Source of the DNA: a virus
IMG/VR virus record: IMGVR_UViG_3300042905_002991
Span: 19,390 to 83,389 of that record
Reading direction: 5' to 3' (one strand)
Length of the DNA stretch: 64,000 nt
This document shows positions 52,545 to 61,009 of this stretch, piece after piece (position 1 is the stretch's first letter; the number at the start of each line of letters is the position of its first letter). A program made the translations under genes and the position numbers. The notes under the pieces were generated by a model. The model was not told the origin of the DNA. It worked only from the letters and a program-made list of their open reading frames with translations, and searched no databases.

Positions 52545-54770
52545 TTAGACTTTTACAGGTCTAAAGATTCCGAGCAAAGTTCCATCTCCTGGAGACGAAT
52601 AACCATTTTGCCAAGAGATACTTACATCACCCTGCGAAGGATTATTCTTAGAGCCACCAACGCTGCTGCGACTCTTTTGATTTCCACCCACAAACGAAAG
52701 GGCACCATTATTGTTTTTATAGACAAAGCTGACGTGACTATATTTCCAAAGAGCGATATCTCCAGGTCTTGCCTCGCTTGGATTTATGACCTGAGTTGCG
52801 CCGAAATCTGACAAACGATCTCGAATGTCAAACGCTCTTGCAGTTTGGACGAAACGGTATCCATTTTGTTTGAGACCATAGTTGATGAAGCCCATACACC
52901 ATGCGGTTTGGTCGGTGTTCCATGGAGCTCTGTTTCCAAATCCTAGATCTTTCCAGATGTTTATAATGTTTGGATTTGAATCTCCTCCACTCATTCCAGT
53001 TTCTAACCAGAAGCCGCCTGAACTGGTCTTTGATAATTGTTCTTCTAGCCAAGCAGCCAAATCTGAAGCATCATCGATGTTTGGATTATTTGGATTAATT
53101 AACGAATCACCAAATCCGCTTGTATCTGGTGTTCCTTGATAATTCGACTTCACATCACCACGATCTGCGTCTTCATTATAGAAGGAGTTTGGATTCTTAA
53201 CGTATTCTAGAATCTGTTGTTCAATATCTGCAGCTCGATCTGGAGGAAGTCGAACGCTTGGGCTCTTCTCAAAGAACACAGGAGGATCGTTATATTCGAG
53301 CAATTCAAGTGGATCGCCTAATCCTGTTGGTGAGGCAGGAATTACTTCCCCAGCTGGAATTCCTGGGATTGGAACACCAATTATAGGAGATGGTGGGAAT
53401 GTTGTGAACGTTTGTAATGGAGCAACGAGACTTGCACCAACACCAACAACTGTACCCTGCAAATTCACAAGACCAGCAGAGGTGAGAGAGATAACCGCTC
53501 CATTCAATCCGACTGTGGCTGCTGTCATTGCCGCAGTACCAGCAGCAAGAACATTAAATTGCGCCCCTGCTTGAATGCTAACTGCACCGCCAGCTTGAGC
53601 AGCGATAAATCCACCAGCAGTCAATGAAATGTCAATACCTGCAGTTATCGTAGTTCCAACTGTAGAAAGAACTGAAACTTCTCCACCCTGAAGTCCAACT
53701 GAACCTTCTCCAACTATGAACACACCGCCGTCGTCGTCATCTCCATTGCCAGTAATAAACACGCCAGTATTTGCAAGTTGATTGATATAACTGTTGGCTT
53801 CAAGATTAATATTCTCAGCCTTCACATTAAAGTCACCGCCGACAGTATAGTTCACACTTCCAGCAACATTAGCATTGATGTCATTGTGGGCTTCAAGATT
53901 AACATGTCCATAGACCTTCATGTTTACATTTGATTCAACGGTAAGATTTACACGCCCCTTAATGTAAACATGATGATCAGAGAAAACAATTTTATAATTG
54001 TTTTTTACAATCTTTTCGACTTTAGTTCCAGAAGGATAAATTTCTTGGAATGTTCCAGATCTGTGTGCAATATGAACACGCTCTGATCCTGGAGTATCAT
54101 CAAACTCCATAATGTGACCAGATTCTGTTTCCCAAACTTTATTGAATGGATACTCTGCATCATATGCAGGATCTGGTTCTTTCCATTGGTTTTCTTCTGA
54201 AATTGGAACAGTGACAACTGATGCTTTCTTGGCAGAAAGAATTGTTTCGTCTACCTGCTCGTTTCTTGCGAGTGGGCTATTTGTTGGAAAACCAATTTGA
54301 AATGCAGATGGATTTCTTAATGCCGACAATTCTTCTTCATCAGTATATTCTTCAAGAGTTGCGCCAGTACCATCTGTAGCATACTCAACTGATCTTGTTC
54401 TTTTTGGTGAATTTGCAATTTCTTCTGGGGTTCTAAGATCAGCAAATCCAGAATTTGGATCAGTCATTGACTCAGGAATTCCAGGAACAATACCCATCAT
54501 TACTGGTTGTTGCGCATATGATCCATCAATAAAGAATCCAAAAACATAATCACCTTCTTTTGGTGTTGAGAAGGTTTGATTGTTTAGTGAATGGACTGGC
54601 AAAGCCCAAGGAAGGTCTGCTGATGGAATATCAGTTAAATTTGGAGAATGTATTCCATAAATGCGAACTTGACATCTTCCAAGCAATAATGGATCGTTTC
54701 GGTTTTCAACCACACCGAACCACCACTGAAATCCATCTAATCCGATAAAGTCTTTTCGAAATTTACTCAT
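52545..54770 (-). CDS. gp5: Baseplate central spike gp5 with C-terminal CHAP-type peptidase
   Basis: Central puncturing spike, 741 aa (T4 gp5 is 575). Residues about 1-95 are the OB-fold domain (GFQWWFGVVENRNDPLLLGR, YGIHSPNLTDIPSADLPWAL). Residues about 225-450 form the VgrG-like beta-helix with repeated strands (NLTVESNVNMKVYGHVNLEA). Residues about 585-741 look like a CHAP/TIGR02594-type cell-wall hydrolase with candidate catalytic C625 (TAWCMGFINYG) and H679 (SHVSFVYKN), then FVGGNQKS. T4 instead carries a lysozyme domain between the OB fold and the needle. It overlaps gp27 by 4 nt (ATGA), as befits its binding partner. Confidence 0.9.
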   Translation of the reverse strand: MSKFRKDFIGLDGFQWWFGVVENRNDPLLLGRCQVRIYGIHSPNLTDIPSADLPWALPVHSLNNQTFSTPKEGDYVFGFFIDGSYAQQPVMMGIVPGIPESMTDPNSGFADLRTPEEIANSPKRTRSVEYATDGTGATLEEYTDEEELSALRNPSAFQIGFPTNSPLARNEQVDETILSAKKASVVTVPISEENQWKEPDPAYDAEYPFNKVWETESGHIMEFDDTPGSERVHIAHRSGTFQEIYPSGTKVEKIVKNNYKIVFSDHHVYIKGRVNLTVESNVNMKVYGHVNLEAHNDINANVAGSVNYTVGGDFNVKAENINLEANSYINQLANTGVFITGNGDDDDGGVFIVGEGSVGLQGGEVSVLSTVGTTITAGIDISLTAGGFIAAQAGGAVSIQAGAQFNVLAAGTAAMTAATVGLNGAVISLTSAGLVNLQGTVVGVGASLVAPLQTFTTFPPSPIIGVPIPGIPAGEVIPASPTGLGDPLELLEYNDPPVFFEKSPSVRLPPDRAADIEQQILEYVKNPNSFYNEDADRGDVKSNYQGTPDTSGFGDSLINPNNPNIDDASDLAAWLEEQLSKTSSGGFWLETGMSGGDSNPNIINIWKDLGFGNRAPWNTDQTAWCMGFINYGLKQNGYRFVQTARAFDIRDRLSDFGATQVINPSEARPGDIALWKYSHVSFVYKNNNGALSFVGGNQKSRSSVGGSKNNPSQGDVSISWQNGYSSPGDGTLLGIFRPVKV

Positions 54771-56059
54771 GATAATCTAGCAGATGTTAAGAGTTGAGAA
54801 TCATCAGCAACAGCAGAAGGGAATGGCTGTAGAACTGAATCTTTGCATAATTCAAGATAGCAGATGTATTTATTGTTAAGAATTCGATGGCGAACGGCAG
54901 TAAGAAGATAGCGACCTGCCTTGTATGGATCTACTTGAGTTTCTTCTGCTTCATTAATTGGTTGCAGATATGGAAAGTCAACGCTGATCACTTGACCTGC
55001 TTCGTAACTTGTATCGCCAGCCATTGTAACTTGCATTGTATAGTTATTTAAAAGAGAAAATTGATGCGCTCTTTGCAACATAATCTTGTCAATTAATCCA
55101 CCTTTTACGTTAGTGAAGAATCTTTGATATGCTGAAGCATCAATTATTCTATCATTAAATCTATTTTTCGCGTCATTCATTGGTAAAAATGCATTCAACG
55201 TTGTGACAGGTGTTGAAGATGCTGGATCTGAGAATGCTGTTTGCACATCTTGCTTGATTAGATCCATTTTTAACATTGATGATGCATAACCACCAGTTGA
55301 CATTGTTTGCAACACATTGAATAACTGAGAAATATTAAAATCGCTGATGTAGTCTATTCCTGCTAAAGAATCAGTTTCATTACTTACATTTTGGGGACGA
55401 AGATAAATGGTTCGAGCATCATCAGCCTGTATCAAAGACTCCAAACTTACAAATTTATAACCAGAAACGGTCTCGAAAAATACAAACGCTGAGGTTAAAT
55501 TGTTGTTGAGTGAAAATGCTGTGAGCATATTCAATGCTTCAAATGGTTTTAAATTTGGAATAATAAACTCATCATGAGGAAGAACAGTTGGTTCTAAAGT
55601 CACTCTTTCTGGAGAAACTCCAAGATAATTAACTAAAATATCTGCAGCAATTTGAAAATTATAAAACCCTTTGTATGACTTTGAAATTCTAATTTGATGA
55701 TCAAGTAAAAACTCTTCTGAGCAAAAGTCAATTCTATAGGTCAATGTTGTTGTATTATTCTTTAGAGTTACATCAGAAATTTTATAGATTCGAAACACCT
55801 TTTCGTATGGCGCCAAACCTTCTGCTTTCATAAAATTGATATAAAGAAACTCAGTGCCTGATAAACACAATTTAGACAATTGATTAGATGCATCTTTAAT
55901 TAGTAAGTGTCCAGAAACAACGCTGTTATAAATGCTTTCGTAGATACTAAAATCCTCTACAGTAAACTTAAAGTCTTTTAGATCAACAGTTCCAATTGAT
56001 GGACTTACGATTGATATCGAAGTAATATCAAATATTGTTGTTTCAATATTAGTCGCCAT
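54767..56059 (-). CDS. gp27: Baseplate hub protein gp27
   Basis: Trimeric hub that connects the tail tube to the gp5 spike. The 430-aa length is close to T4 gp27 (391 aa). The N-terminus (DLKDFKFTVEDFSIYESIYN, SVVSGHLLIKDASNQLSKLC) and the domain starting YRIDFCSEEFLLDHQIRISK, then YKGFYNFQIAADILVNYLGV, are characteristic of the gp27/VgrG N-terminal fold. The C-terminal part ends with RHRILNNKYICYLELCKDSV. It lies between gp53 and gp5 on the minus strand. Confidence 0.88.
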   Translation of the reverse strand: MATNIETTIFDITSISIVSPSIGTVDLKDFKFTVEDFSIYESIYNSVVSGHLLIKDASNQLSKLCLSGTEFLYINFMKAEGLAPYEKVFRIYKISDVTLKNNTTTLTYRIDFCSEEFLLDHQIRISKSYKGFYNFQIAADILVNYLGVSPERVTLEPTVLPHDEFIIPNLKPFEALNMLTAFSLNNNLTSAFVFFETVSGYKFVSLESLIQADDARTIYLRPQNVSNETDSLAGIDYISDFNISQLFNVLQTMSTGGYASSMLKMDLIKQDVQTAFSDPASSTPVTTLNAFLPMNDAKNRFNDRIIDASAYQRFFTNVKGGLIDKIMLQRAHQFSLLNNYTMQVTMAGDTSYEAGQVISVDFPYLQPINEAEETQVDPYKAGRYLLTAVRHRILNNKYICYLELCKDSVLQPFPSAVADDSQLLTSARLS

Positions 56060-56060
56060 A

Positions 56061-56945
56061 TTATGATCTCATCAATCTGCGCAACTCGTTCTCTATTGAT
56101 GGAACAAATGTTGGTTTAATAATAATGATGCTTCGTTTTTCTTCATTTAGATTTAATTCATAATCATAATAAGTTACAGGAGCAATAGTAGTGTCGACTG
56201 TTAAAGTTGATCCATCAACTAGATTATAGGTATTTGAATACGATATGTTCACATTTTTATCAATTACAGAATCAGTTTCCCAATTATAATCTTTTGCAGT
56301 TACTTGATATTTGGTTGTTGTCTTTTTACCATCGTAATTATTTGATGCAACTTCTGTCAATAAAGAATAATAAGTTGTATTTGAAGCCCAATTATATCCA
56401 TCATTATTATAAGTCATTCCTACAACTTTATGAGTCACATTTGAAGTTGCGCCAGTTACATTTGCGTTATTTGCGAAAACTTGGTCTGCAAATTTAATTT
56501 GTAGTGTTTTATTTCCGCTGCTATAAGCAACAACTGTTCCAACGCAATCTGCCTTATCTAAAGAACTTCCCTGATATACTGTTTCGCCGACCGTGTAACT
56601 TGAGGTATATGATTCAGATGGATCCAGATTAAATGTTATTGAACTATATTTTTTATTAATATAATCTTCTAATTGATTTGTGCTTAAGACCCAATCATAT
56701 TGAGGATCTAAAATATTATTCGACAGTAAAATGATCCAATGCTTTTTTGGATCTTTATACATTTTATATGCAATATCTTCTGGTCGCTCTCCGTCTTTTA
56801 CAGAATAATTGTAAAAGATGCTCGTATTGTTAATACTCTCAGAAAGAAAATTAACCTTTGCAATTATATTTGTGACTGCTTTCGGATTTGCAACACCCAA
56901 AGATGTTGAATATAACATTTTGGGAAAATTGGAAAAATATGACAT
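56061..56945 (-). CDS. gp53: Baseplate wedge protein gp53
   Basis: Wedge protein that joins wedges to the hub and carries a LysM-like fold. The 294-aa protein is longer than T4 gp53 (196 aa). The N-terminal part (YSVKDGERPEDIAYKMYKDP, then KKHWIILLSNNILDPQYDWV) is the conserved LysM-like core. A beta insert at about residues 112-175 (YTVGETVYQGSSLDKADCVG) resembles the extra strands of gp15 and gp14 of this phage. The last 15 residues (KPTFVPSIENELRRLMRS) resemble the family's usual end. It overlaps gp48 by 1 nt (TAATG). Confidence 0.87.
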   Translation of the reverse strand: MSYFSNFPKMLYSTSLGVANPKAVTNIIAKVNFLSESINNTSIFYNYSVKDGERPEDIAYKMYKDPKKHWIILLSNNILDPQYDWVLSTNQLEDYINKKYSSITFNLDPSESYTSSYTVGETVYQGSSLDKADCVGTVVAYSSGNKTLQIKFADQVFANNANVTGATSNVTHKVVGMTYNNDGYNWASNTTYYSLLTEVASNNYDGKKTTTKYQVTAKDYNWETDSVIDKNVNISYSNTYNLVDGSTLTVDTTIAPVTYYDYELNLNEEKRSIIIIKPTFVPSIENELRRLMRS

Positions 56946-58141
56946 TAGTATCCAGCCTGAATATCTTCTTTGGTGAGGATGATTGTTTCAGTAAACGTCA
57001 ATTGGACTTGGGTTTCAACTGGCTGAAAATCTTCATACGCAGAAAATTGACCGCTTGGAGCATAATTGACGTCAATATTTGTAAGCACGCACTGAGCGAT
57101 TCTTGGCATTTTTGTATTCGGTATCGCTGCGCCATTCGTCATTACTAAAAATTCAATCTCAAATTGAGATGGTGGAATAAAGTATCTTGAATTGTCTGTT
57201 GCACCTACGCCAACACCAAAAAAAGTTCCTGCCAATCCATCTTCACCTGATCTTTGATAATTTGGAGCGGCATGATAGCGAAGCGTGCGAATTATGCCTT
57301 CAATTGTTTCCGCTTCATTCGCATTTCTTGGAACAAATTTGAAGGTAAAGACAAACTCTCTATTCTTACTTCCCTTAAACAATACTTGAAGTTGAGGATT
57401 TAATGCATATCCAGAGTTATAAAGAGCCAAGTCAGTAATGTTTTGCCCCAACAATTGCACACCAGCAATTCGAGCATTCTCACCCAAACGAGCTCCAATT
57501 TCTGTAACAGAACCTGTCCCTAAAACTCCCAAATTACCAAGAGCATCTGTGACAGAAACAGCATCGTAATCATGACGATCAACGAAATTGAGACCATCTG
57601 GCATATAAAGATTAATATATGAGAGTGGATCAGTAACTACGTTTTGACTTCCAGAAAATCCAGAATCAAATGCATTTGCGACCGCAAATGCACCTGTAAG
57701 TTGCGCTGCAGAGACAGCAGCATCCCCCACAGCGTTTAAAGCACCAGAAGCTCGAGAACCTTTTGAGGCAAATTCTTCAACAACTCTTCCAACTACTGCA
57801 CCTGCAGCTCCTGCAAGTACTGCAGTGACTGTTGTAGGATTTACAATATCTGTTCTAAGCCTCCCTTCTTGGGATGCTTTTCTAGAAAAATCTAGTGTAT
57901 TCGGAGTTATAATTGGTACAGCATTCACATCTCGTATTTGACGAAAAATCAACAATCTCATCACATACTTAAATTGATTGTTGTTACCTAAATCTTGAGG
58001 ATATGTCAGAACTTCTGCGCCTTCTTCAAACGTTTCCAATGCCTTTAATGGACCATCGAATTGTTTTGGTCGCTCAGCTAAAACTAACTCTCGTTCTTTT
58101 TTTGCTGGTCCTGTACTGCTTCGAGTGAGTGGTCCTGCCAT
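56945..58141 (-). CDS. gp48: Baseplate tail-tube junction protein gp48
   Basis: Baseplate-proximal tube cap on which gp54 and then gp19 polymerise. The 398-aa length is near T4 gp48 (364 aa). The opening TYPQDLGNNNQFKYVMRLLI is diagnostic. A central Ala/Gly-rich helix (AAGAVVGRVVEEFASKG), YINLYMPDGLNFVDRHDYDA and the C-terminal tube-like domain LFKGSKNREFVFTFKFVPRN and PRIAQCVLTNIDVNYAPSGQ follow. It is the last minus-strand gene; the next gene is divergent. No late box is visible in the 22 bp between them for this strand. Confidence 0.88.
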   Translation of the reverse strand: MAGPLTRSSTGPAKKERELVLAERPKQFDGPLKALETFEEGAEVLTYPQDLGNNNQFKYVMRLLIFRQIRDVNAVPIITPNTLDFSRKASQEGRLRTDIVNPTTVTAVLAGAAGAVVGRVVEEFASKGSRASGALNAVGDAAVSAAQLTGAFAVANAFDSGFSGSQNVVTDPLSYINLYMPDGLNFVDRHDYDAVSVTDALGNLGVLGTGSVTEIGARLGENARIAGVQLLGQNITDLALYNSGYALNPQLQVLFKGSKNREFVFTFKFVPRNANEAETIEGIIRTLRYHAAPNYQRSGEDGLAGTFFGVGVGATDNSRYFIPPSQFEIEFLVMTNGAAIPNTKMPRIAQCVLTNIDVNYAPSGQFSAYEDFQPVETQVQLTFTETIILTKEDIQAGY

Positions 58142-58151
58142 TAAAATGTCC

Positions 58152-58159
58152 TATAAATA
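58152..58159 (+). promoter_or_regulatory. TATAAATA late box abutting gp4
   Basis: TATAAATA on the plus strand ends only 5 nt before the gp4 ATG. With T4 geometry, transcription would start at about the first base of the ATG, so the transcript would have almost no leader. It is the only promoter-like element seen ahead of the plus-strand block. Confidence 0.5.
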
Positions 58160-58163
58160 GTTG

Positions 58164-58598
58164 ATGGCTTACAGTGGAAAATTTAGTCCGAAAAATACCA
58201 ATAAATATTTAGGTGATCCTACGAACATCTGGTACAGAAGTCTCTGGGAACGCCGAGTCATGGTGCATTTGGACACAAATCCAAGTGTGATCGAATGGTC
58301 AAATGAAGAAATCGTTATTCCGTATTTATCGCCTGTTGATAATCGCTGGCATAGATACTTTCCAGACTTCTTTGTTAAGATAAAAAATCGAACTGGAGTT
58401 GTGGAGTCAATGATTTTAGAAGTAAAACCTAAAAGTCAGACTAAACCACCAGTAAAGAAATCTAAGATCACACGAAGATATATCACCGAAGTTATGACTT
58501 GGGGTGTAAACGAAGCAAAATGGAAGGCTGCATCAGAGTATTGTAAAGATCGTAACTGGACCTTTAAATTAATCACGGAACAAGAAATAGGTATCTGA
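58164..58598 (+). CDS. gp4: Head completion protein gp4
   Basis: Head completion protein (gp4/gp50), related to TnsA-type nuclease folds, which finishes DNA-filled heads. The 144-aa length matches T4 gp4 (150 aa). The start MAYSGKFSPKNTNKYLGDP, then YRSLWERRVMVHLDTNPSVI, is strongly conserved and fixes the start codon. EWSNEEIVIPYLSPVDNRWH, RYFPDFFV and LEVKPKSQT carry the nuclease-fold acidic residues and lysine. No Shine-Dalgarno is present because the late box abuts the ATG. It overlaps the next gene as TGATG. Confidence 0.92.
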   Translation: MAYSGKFSPKNTNKYLGDPTNIWYRSLWERRVMVHLDTNPSVIEWSNEEIVIPYLSPVDNRWHRYFPDFFVKIKNRTGVVESMILEVKPKSQTKPPVKKSKITRRYITEVMTWGVNEAKWKAASEYCKDRNWTFKLITEQEIGI

Positions 58599-59146
58599 TG
58601 CCATCACTACTTGATAAATTAAAATCTGAAATGACCGCAGCGGGATTCCCGCCTCGATCTCAAAATGCTCGAGCATGGTTGTTCGGTAAGATATCTCAAC
58701 TTAAAATTCCATCAAATCGTTCGAACATTCTAAACGATGCAAACAGAATTTCCCCTCGTGCATTCGTGGGAAGAATGTATTTCTTCCATTACGATCCGAA
58801 ATATAAAGATAAACTTCCAGTTTGGGATAAATTCCCACTCGTTCTTCCGATGGAAATGTATTCAGATGGATTCCTCGGATTGAATCTACACTTTATTGAT
58901 CCATACACTCGTCTGCTATTATTAGATCGTCTGCAGGATTTTATAAACAACGATAAATACGACGATACTACAAGATTTAGATTATCTTATGATTTATTGT
59001 CTAAATCAAGAAGATTTAATATGATTGAGCCATGCGTGAAGCGATATCTTTATTCTCATATTCGTTCGTCATTAATTTATATTGAGCCTAGTCAGTGGGA
59101 AACTGCAATATTTTTGCCAACCGAAAAGATGGTGTATAAAACGTAA
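58598..59146 (+). CDS. Conserved T4-like phage protein of unknown function
   Basis: A 182-aa protein. The central GRMYFFHYDPKYKDKLPVWD, then FPLVLPMEMYSDGFLGLNLH, is a sequence I remember as common in T4-like marine phages near genes 53 and 54, but I know of no established function. It has no membrane segment or cysteine pattern. It is translationally coupled on both sides (TGATG with gp4, TAATG with gp54), so it is probably a late virion or assembly protein. It does not resemble T4 gp2, gp50 or gp3 by eye. Confidence 0.65.
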   Translation: MPSLLDKLKSEMTAAGFPPRSQNARAWLFGKISQLKIPSNRSNILNDANRISPRAFVGRMYFFHYDPKYKDKLPVWDKFPLVLPMEMYSDGFLGLNLHFIDPYTRLLLLDRLQDFINNDKYDDTTRFRLSYDLLSKSRRFNMIEPCVKRYLYSHIRSSLIYIEPSQWETAIFLPTEKMVYKT

Positions 59147-60060
59147 TGGAAGATCCAGTAAGACCAATTTCTCAATCAGCCATCAATTCAACAAATGGCA
59201 CAACGGTTGGTAGCGTAGAACAACAAAGCGATTCTGCTGCATTAGCCGCTGATGTTGTTCAAGATGTTCCAGTAACATCTGATGGATTAGAAGAATTTAC
59301 TACTCAAGGCAGAAACGAAAATTTCTCTAGTATCTCAGGTTTTCTGGCTAGAAATCGTGTTACTGGATTTTCTCGAAGCAATAGATTTATCGTTGACTTT
59401 CAACTACAAAAACTATTCTCAGAATTAAATCAACAAGATTTCTCAAATCTTCTCAGTTTTAAATGCGAGCAGGCAGAGTTTCCAGGAAGAGAGTTGATCA
59501 CTTCAGACGCCAGAATTTACGGACCAAGTTATAAAAGTCCATATATGAGTGCTTATGGAGATGTGACGTTAACATTATTGTGCGATAACAATCTAATTCA
59601 AAAACAAATCTTTGAAACTTGGATGAGTATTATCAATACTCCATACTCTTTTGACTTTAAGTATAGAGAAGATTATGTTTGTACAGTTCAGATTACTCAG
59701 TATAACGAATTGAATCAAGCAATGTTCATGTGCCATCTCTTAGAAGCATATCCTGTTTCAGTTGCTCCGCTTCAAACTAACTGGGGTGATGATGCAGTAA
59801 ACAGATTGCAGGTGACATTAACCTATCGTTATTGGAAATCTGAAATTCTTAAAACAAATGATGAGGCTGAATATCTAGATCTGCAGCAACAGCATACGAT
59901 CAATCTTCAGCAGCCAAGATTTAATTTGATTAGCACTGGCGATCTCTTTTCTGTAGAAAATAGAGAACATCAAAGAAAGATCACTAGAGCAAACGAAGAA
60001 AGTAGAAATAATTTTAGAGCGATTGTAGACGAAATAATGATTGCAAATGAAGGTATATAA
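59146..60060 (+). CDS. gp54: Baseplate tail-tube initiator gp54
   Basis: Initiator of tube polymerisation on the baseplate. The 304-aa length is close to T4 gp54 (320 aa). After a low-complexity acidic N-terminus of about 65 residues, a tube-fold domain is visible: NRFIVDFQLQKLFSELN, LLSFKCEQAEFPGRELITSD, YGDVTLTLLCDNNLIQKQIF, and VNRLQVTLTYRYWKSEIL. The last 60 residues are a charged helix. This is the third or fourth gp19-related fold in the window. Its position next to gp26 is close to T4 order; in T4, genes 48 and 54 are adjacent, whereas here they lie on opposite strands. Confidence 0.83.
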   Translation: MEDPVRPISQSAINSTNGTTVGSVEQQSDSAALAADVVQDVPVTSDGLEEFTTQGRNENFSSISGFLARNRVTGFSRSNRFIVDFQLQKLFSELNQQDFSNLLSFKCEQAEFPGRELITSDARIYGPSYKSPYMSAYGDVTLTLLCDNNLIQKQIFETWMSIINTPYSFDFKYREDYVCTVQITQYNELNQAMFMCHLLEAYPVSVAPLQTNWGDDAVNRLQVTLTYRYWKSEILKTNDEAEYLDLQQQHTINLQQPRFNLISTGDLFSVENREHQRKITRANEESRNNFRAIVDEIMIANEGI

Positions 60061-60073
60061 TTGAGGAATAGTT

Positions 60074-60790
60074 ATGGCTTTACCAAAAATTGATTTGCCA
60101 ATTTATAGTGTGCACCTTAAATCAGAAAACAAAGATGTACGCTTCAGACCTTTTGTTGTAAAAGAAGAAAAACTTCTTATTATGGCATTAGAATCTAACG
60201 AACATAAGATGATTATTGATACGATTAAACAAGTCATCAATAATTGTTTAGTGGAAGAAATTGATCTTGATAGATTGCCAATGTTCGAAGTTGAGAATAT
60301 TTTTTTAAATCTTCGAGCAAGATCAATGGGTGAAAAGGTAGAAATCACCTATGTCTGTCAAAACGTTGTTGATGAAAGAAAGTGTGGTGCTGAAATGGAT
60401 TTGGAGGTGGACCTTCTTCAAGTTACAACGAAGATGGGAAATGTGAATCCAGTAGTGCAGTTGACTGACAATATTGGCATTAAGATGAAATATCCTACTT
60501 TCGAAACTGCTAAGAAGATTCAGTTAGAAAGAGATTTAGATTTGGTAATTAAGATCATTCGTGAGTGCACGGAATTTATTTTTGATAAAGAGCAAACTTA
60601 TCCTGTGAGTGATGTTGATGAAAAAGAATTTGACGATTTCATTAACAGTTTGAGTCAAGAACAATTTGGAAGAATTAAGAACTTTTTTGATAACATTCCA
60701 AAATTGAGTTATACAGGAAAGGTTGAATGTCCAAGATGTAAGAAAGAACATGATGTTGTTCTGGAGGGTATTCTAGATTTTTTCGAATAA
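60074..60790 (+). CDS. gp26: Baseplate hub assembly protein gp26
   Basis: Hub assembly protein of the T4 base plate family (PF12322-type), 238 aa against 208 in T4. Conserved parts are DVRFRPFVVKEEKLLIMALE and IFLNLRARSMGEKVEITYVC. Cysteines C-x8-C near residue 95 (CQNVVDERKC) and C-x2-C near 219 (CPRCKKEH) could bind zinc. The gene ends with a T TTT TTC heptamer two codons before its TAA; a -1 shift there would continue into the 72-aa ORF that overlaps as TAATG. Its place before the tape measure is that of tail assembly chaperones in other phages. The ribosome site is GAGGAA. Confidence 0.85.
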   Translation: MALPKIDLPIYSVHLKSENKDVRFRPFVVKEEKLLIMALESNEHKMIIDTIKQVINNCLVEEIDLDRLPMFEVENIFLNLRARSMGEKVEITYVCQNVVDERKCGAEMDLEVDLLQVTTKMGNVNPVVQLTDNIGIKMKYPTFETAKKIQLERDLDLVIKIIRECTEFIFDKEQTYPVSDVDEKEFDDFINSLSQEQFGRIKNFFDNIPKLSYTGKVECPRCKKEHDVVLEGILDFFE

Positions 60791-60827
60791 TGCTTCGTGA
60801 AGAGAGTTTGAGGAGTTACTTCCTCAA
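60763..60827 (+). promoter_or_regulatory. Candidate programmed -1 ribosomal frameshift signal
   Basis: Three elements in a row: GGAGGG (60763-60768), then 9 nt, then the heptamer T TTT TTC (60778-60784) in the gp26 frame. After a -1 slip the next codons are CGA, ATA, then ATG of the 72-aa ORF at 60790, so the frames join exactly. A perfect 7-bp hairpin (TTGAGGA / TCCTCAA, 60808-60827) follows, though 23 nt from the slippery site is farther than usual. The GGAGGG is also too far from the ATG (21 nt) to be its normal ribosome site. Confidence 0.6.
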
Positions 60828-61008
60828 CAACTTCTCGTTGATGCAGTATCATAATTATTCTTTACATGAATTAGAATCGATGCTGCCATGGGAAAGAAAG
60901 ACTTATATTTCTCTAGTCGCGAAGCACGTTGAAGAAGAAAACGAAAGAATACGACAGCAAAAAGAAAAATCTTCCTCTGATAGAGCAATAAAGAAACGTA
61001 TGAGATAA
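60790..61008 (+). CDS. Small hub-region protein, gp51-like by position
   Basis: A 72-aa helical protein (FSLMQYHNYSLHELESMLPW, then ERKTYISLVAKHVEEENERI) with a basic tail ending KKRMR. T4 has gp51 beside gp26, but T4 gp51 is 249 aa, so the link is by position only. MLPWERKTY is reminiscent of the second half of G/GT-type tail chaperones and of short proteins in other T4-like phages. It can be made from its own ATG (TAATG overlap with gp26) or as the C-terminal part of a frameshifted gp26 fusion of about 311 aa. Its stop is 1 nt before the tape measure ATG. Confidence 0.6.
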   Translation: MLREESLRSYFLNNFSLMQYHNYSLHELESMLPWERKTYISLVAKHVEEENERIRQQKEKSSSDRAIKKRMR

Positions 61009-61009
61009 A

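Noticed and set aside
58206-58213. CCTAAATA on the minus strand upstream of gp48
   Set aside because: It lies in the conserved gp4 coding sequence (KYLG) and is about 65 nt from the gp48 start, so it is not a convincing promoter.
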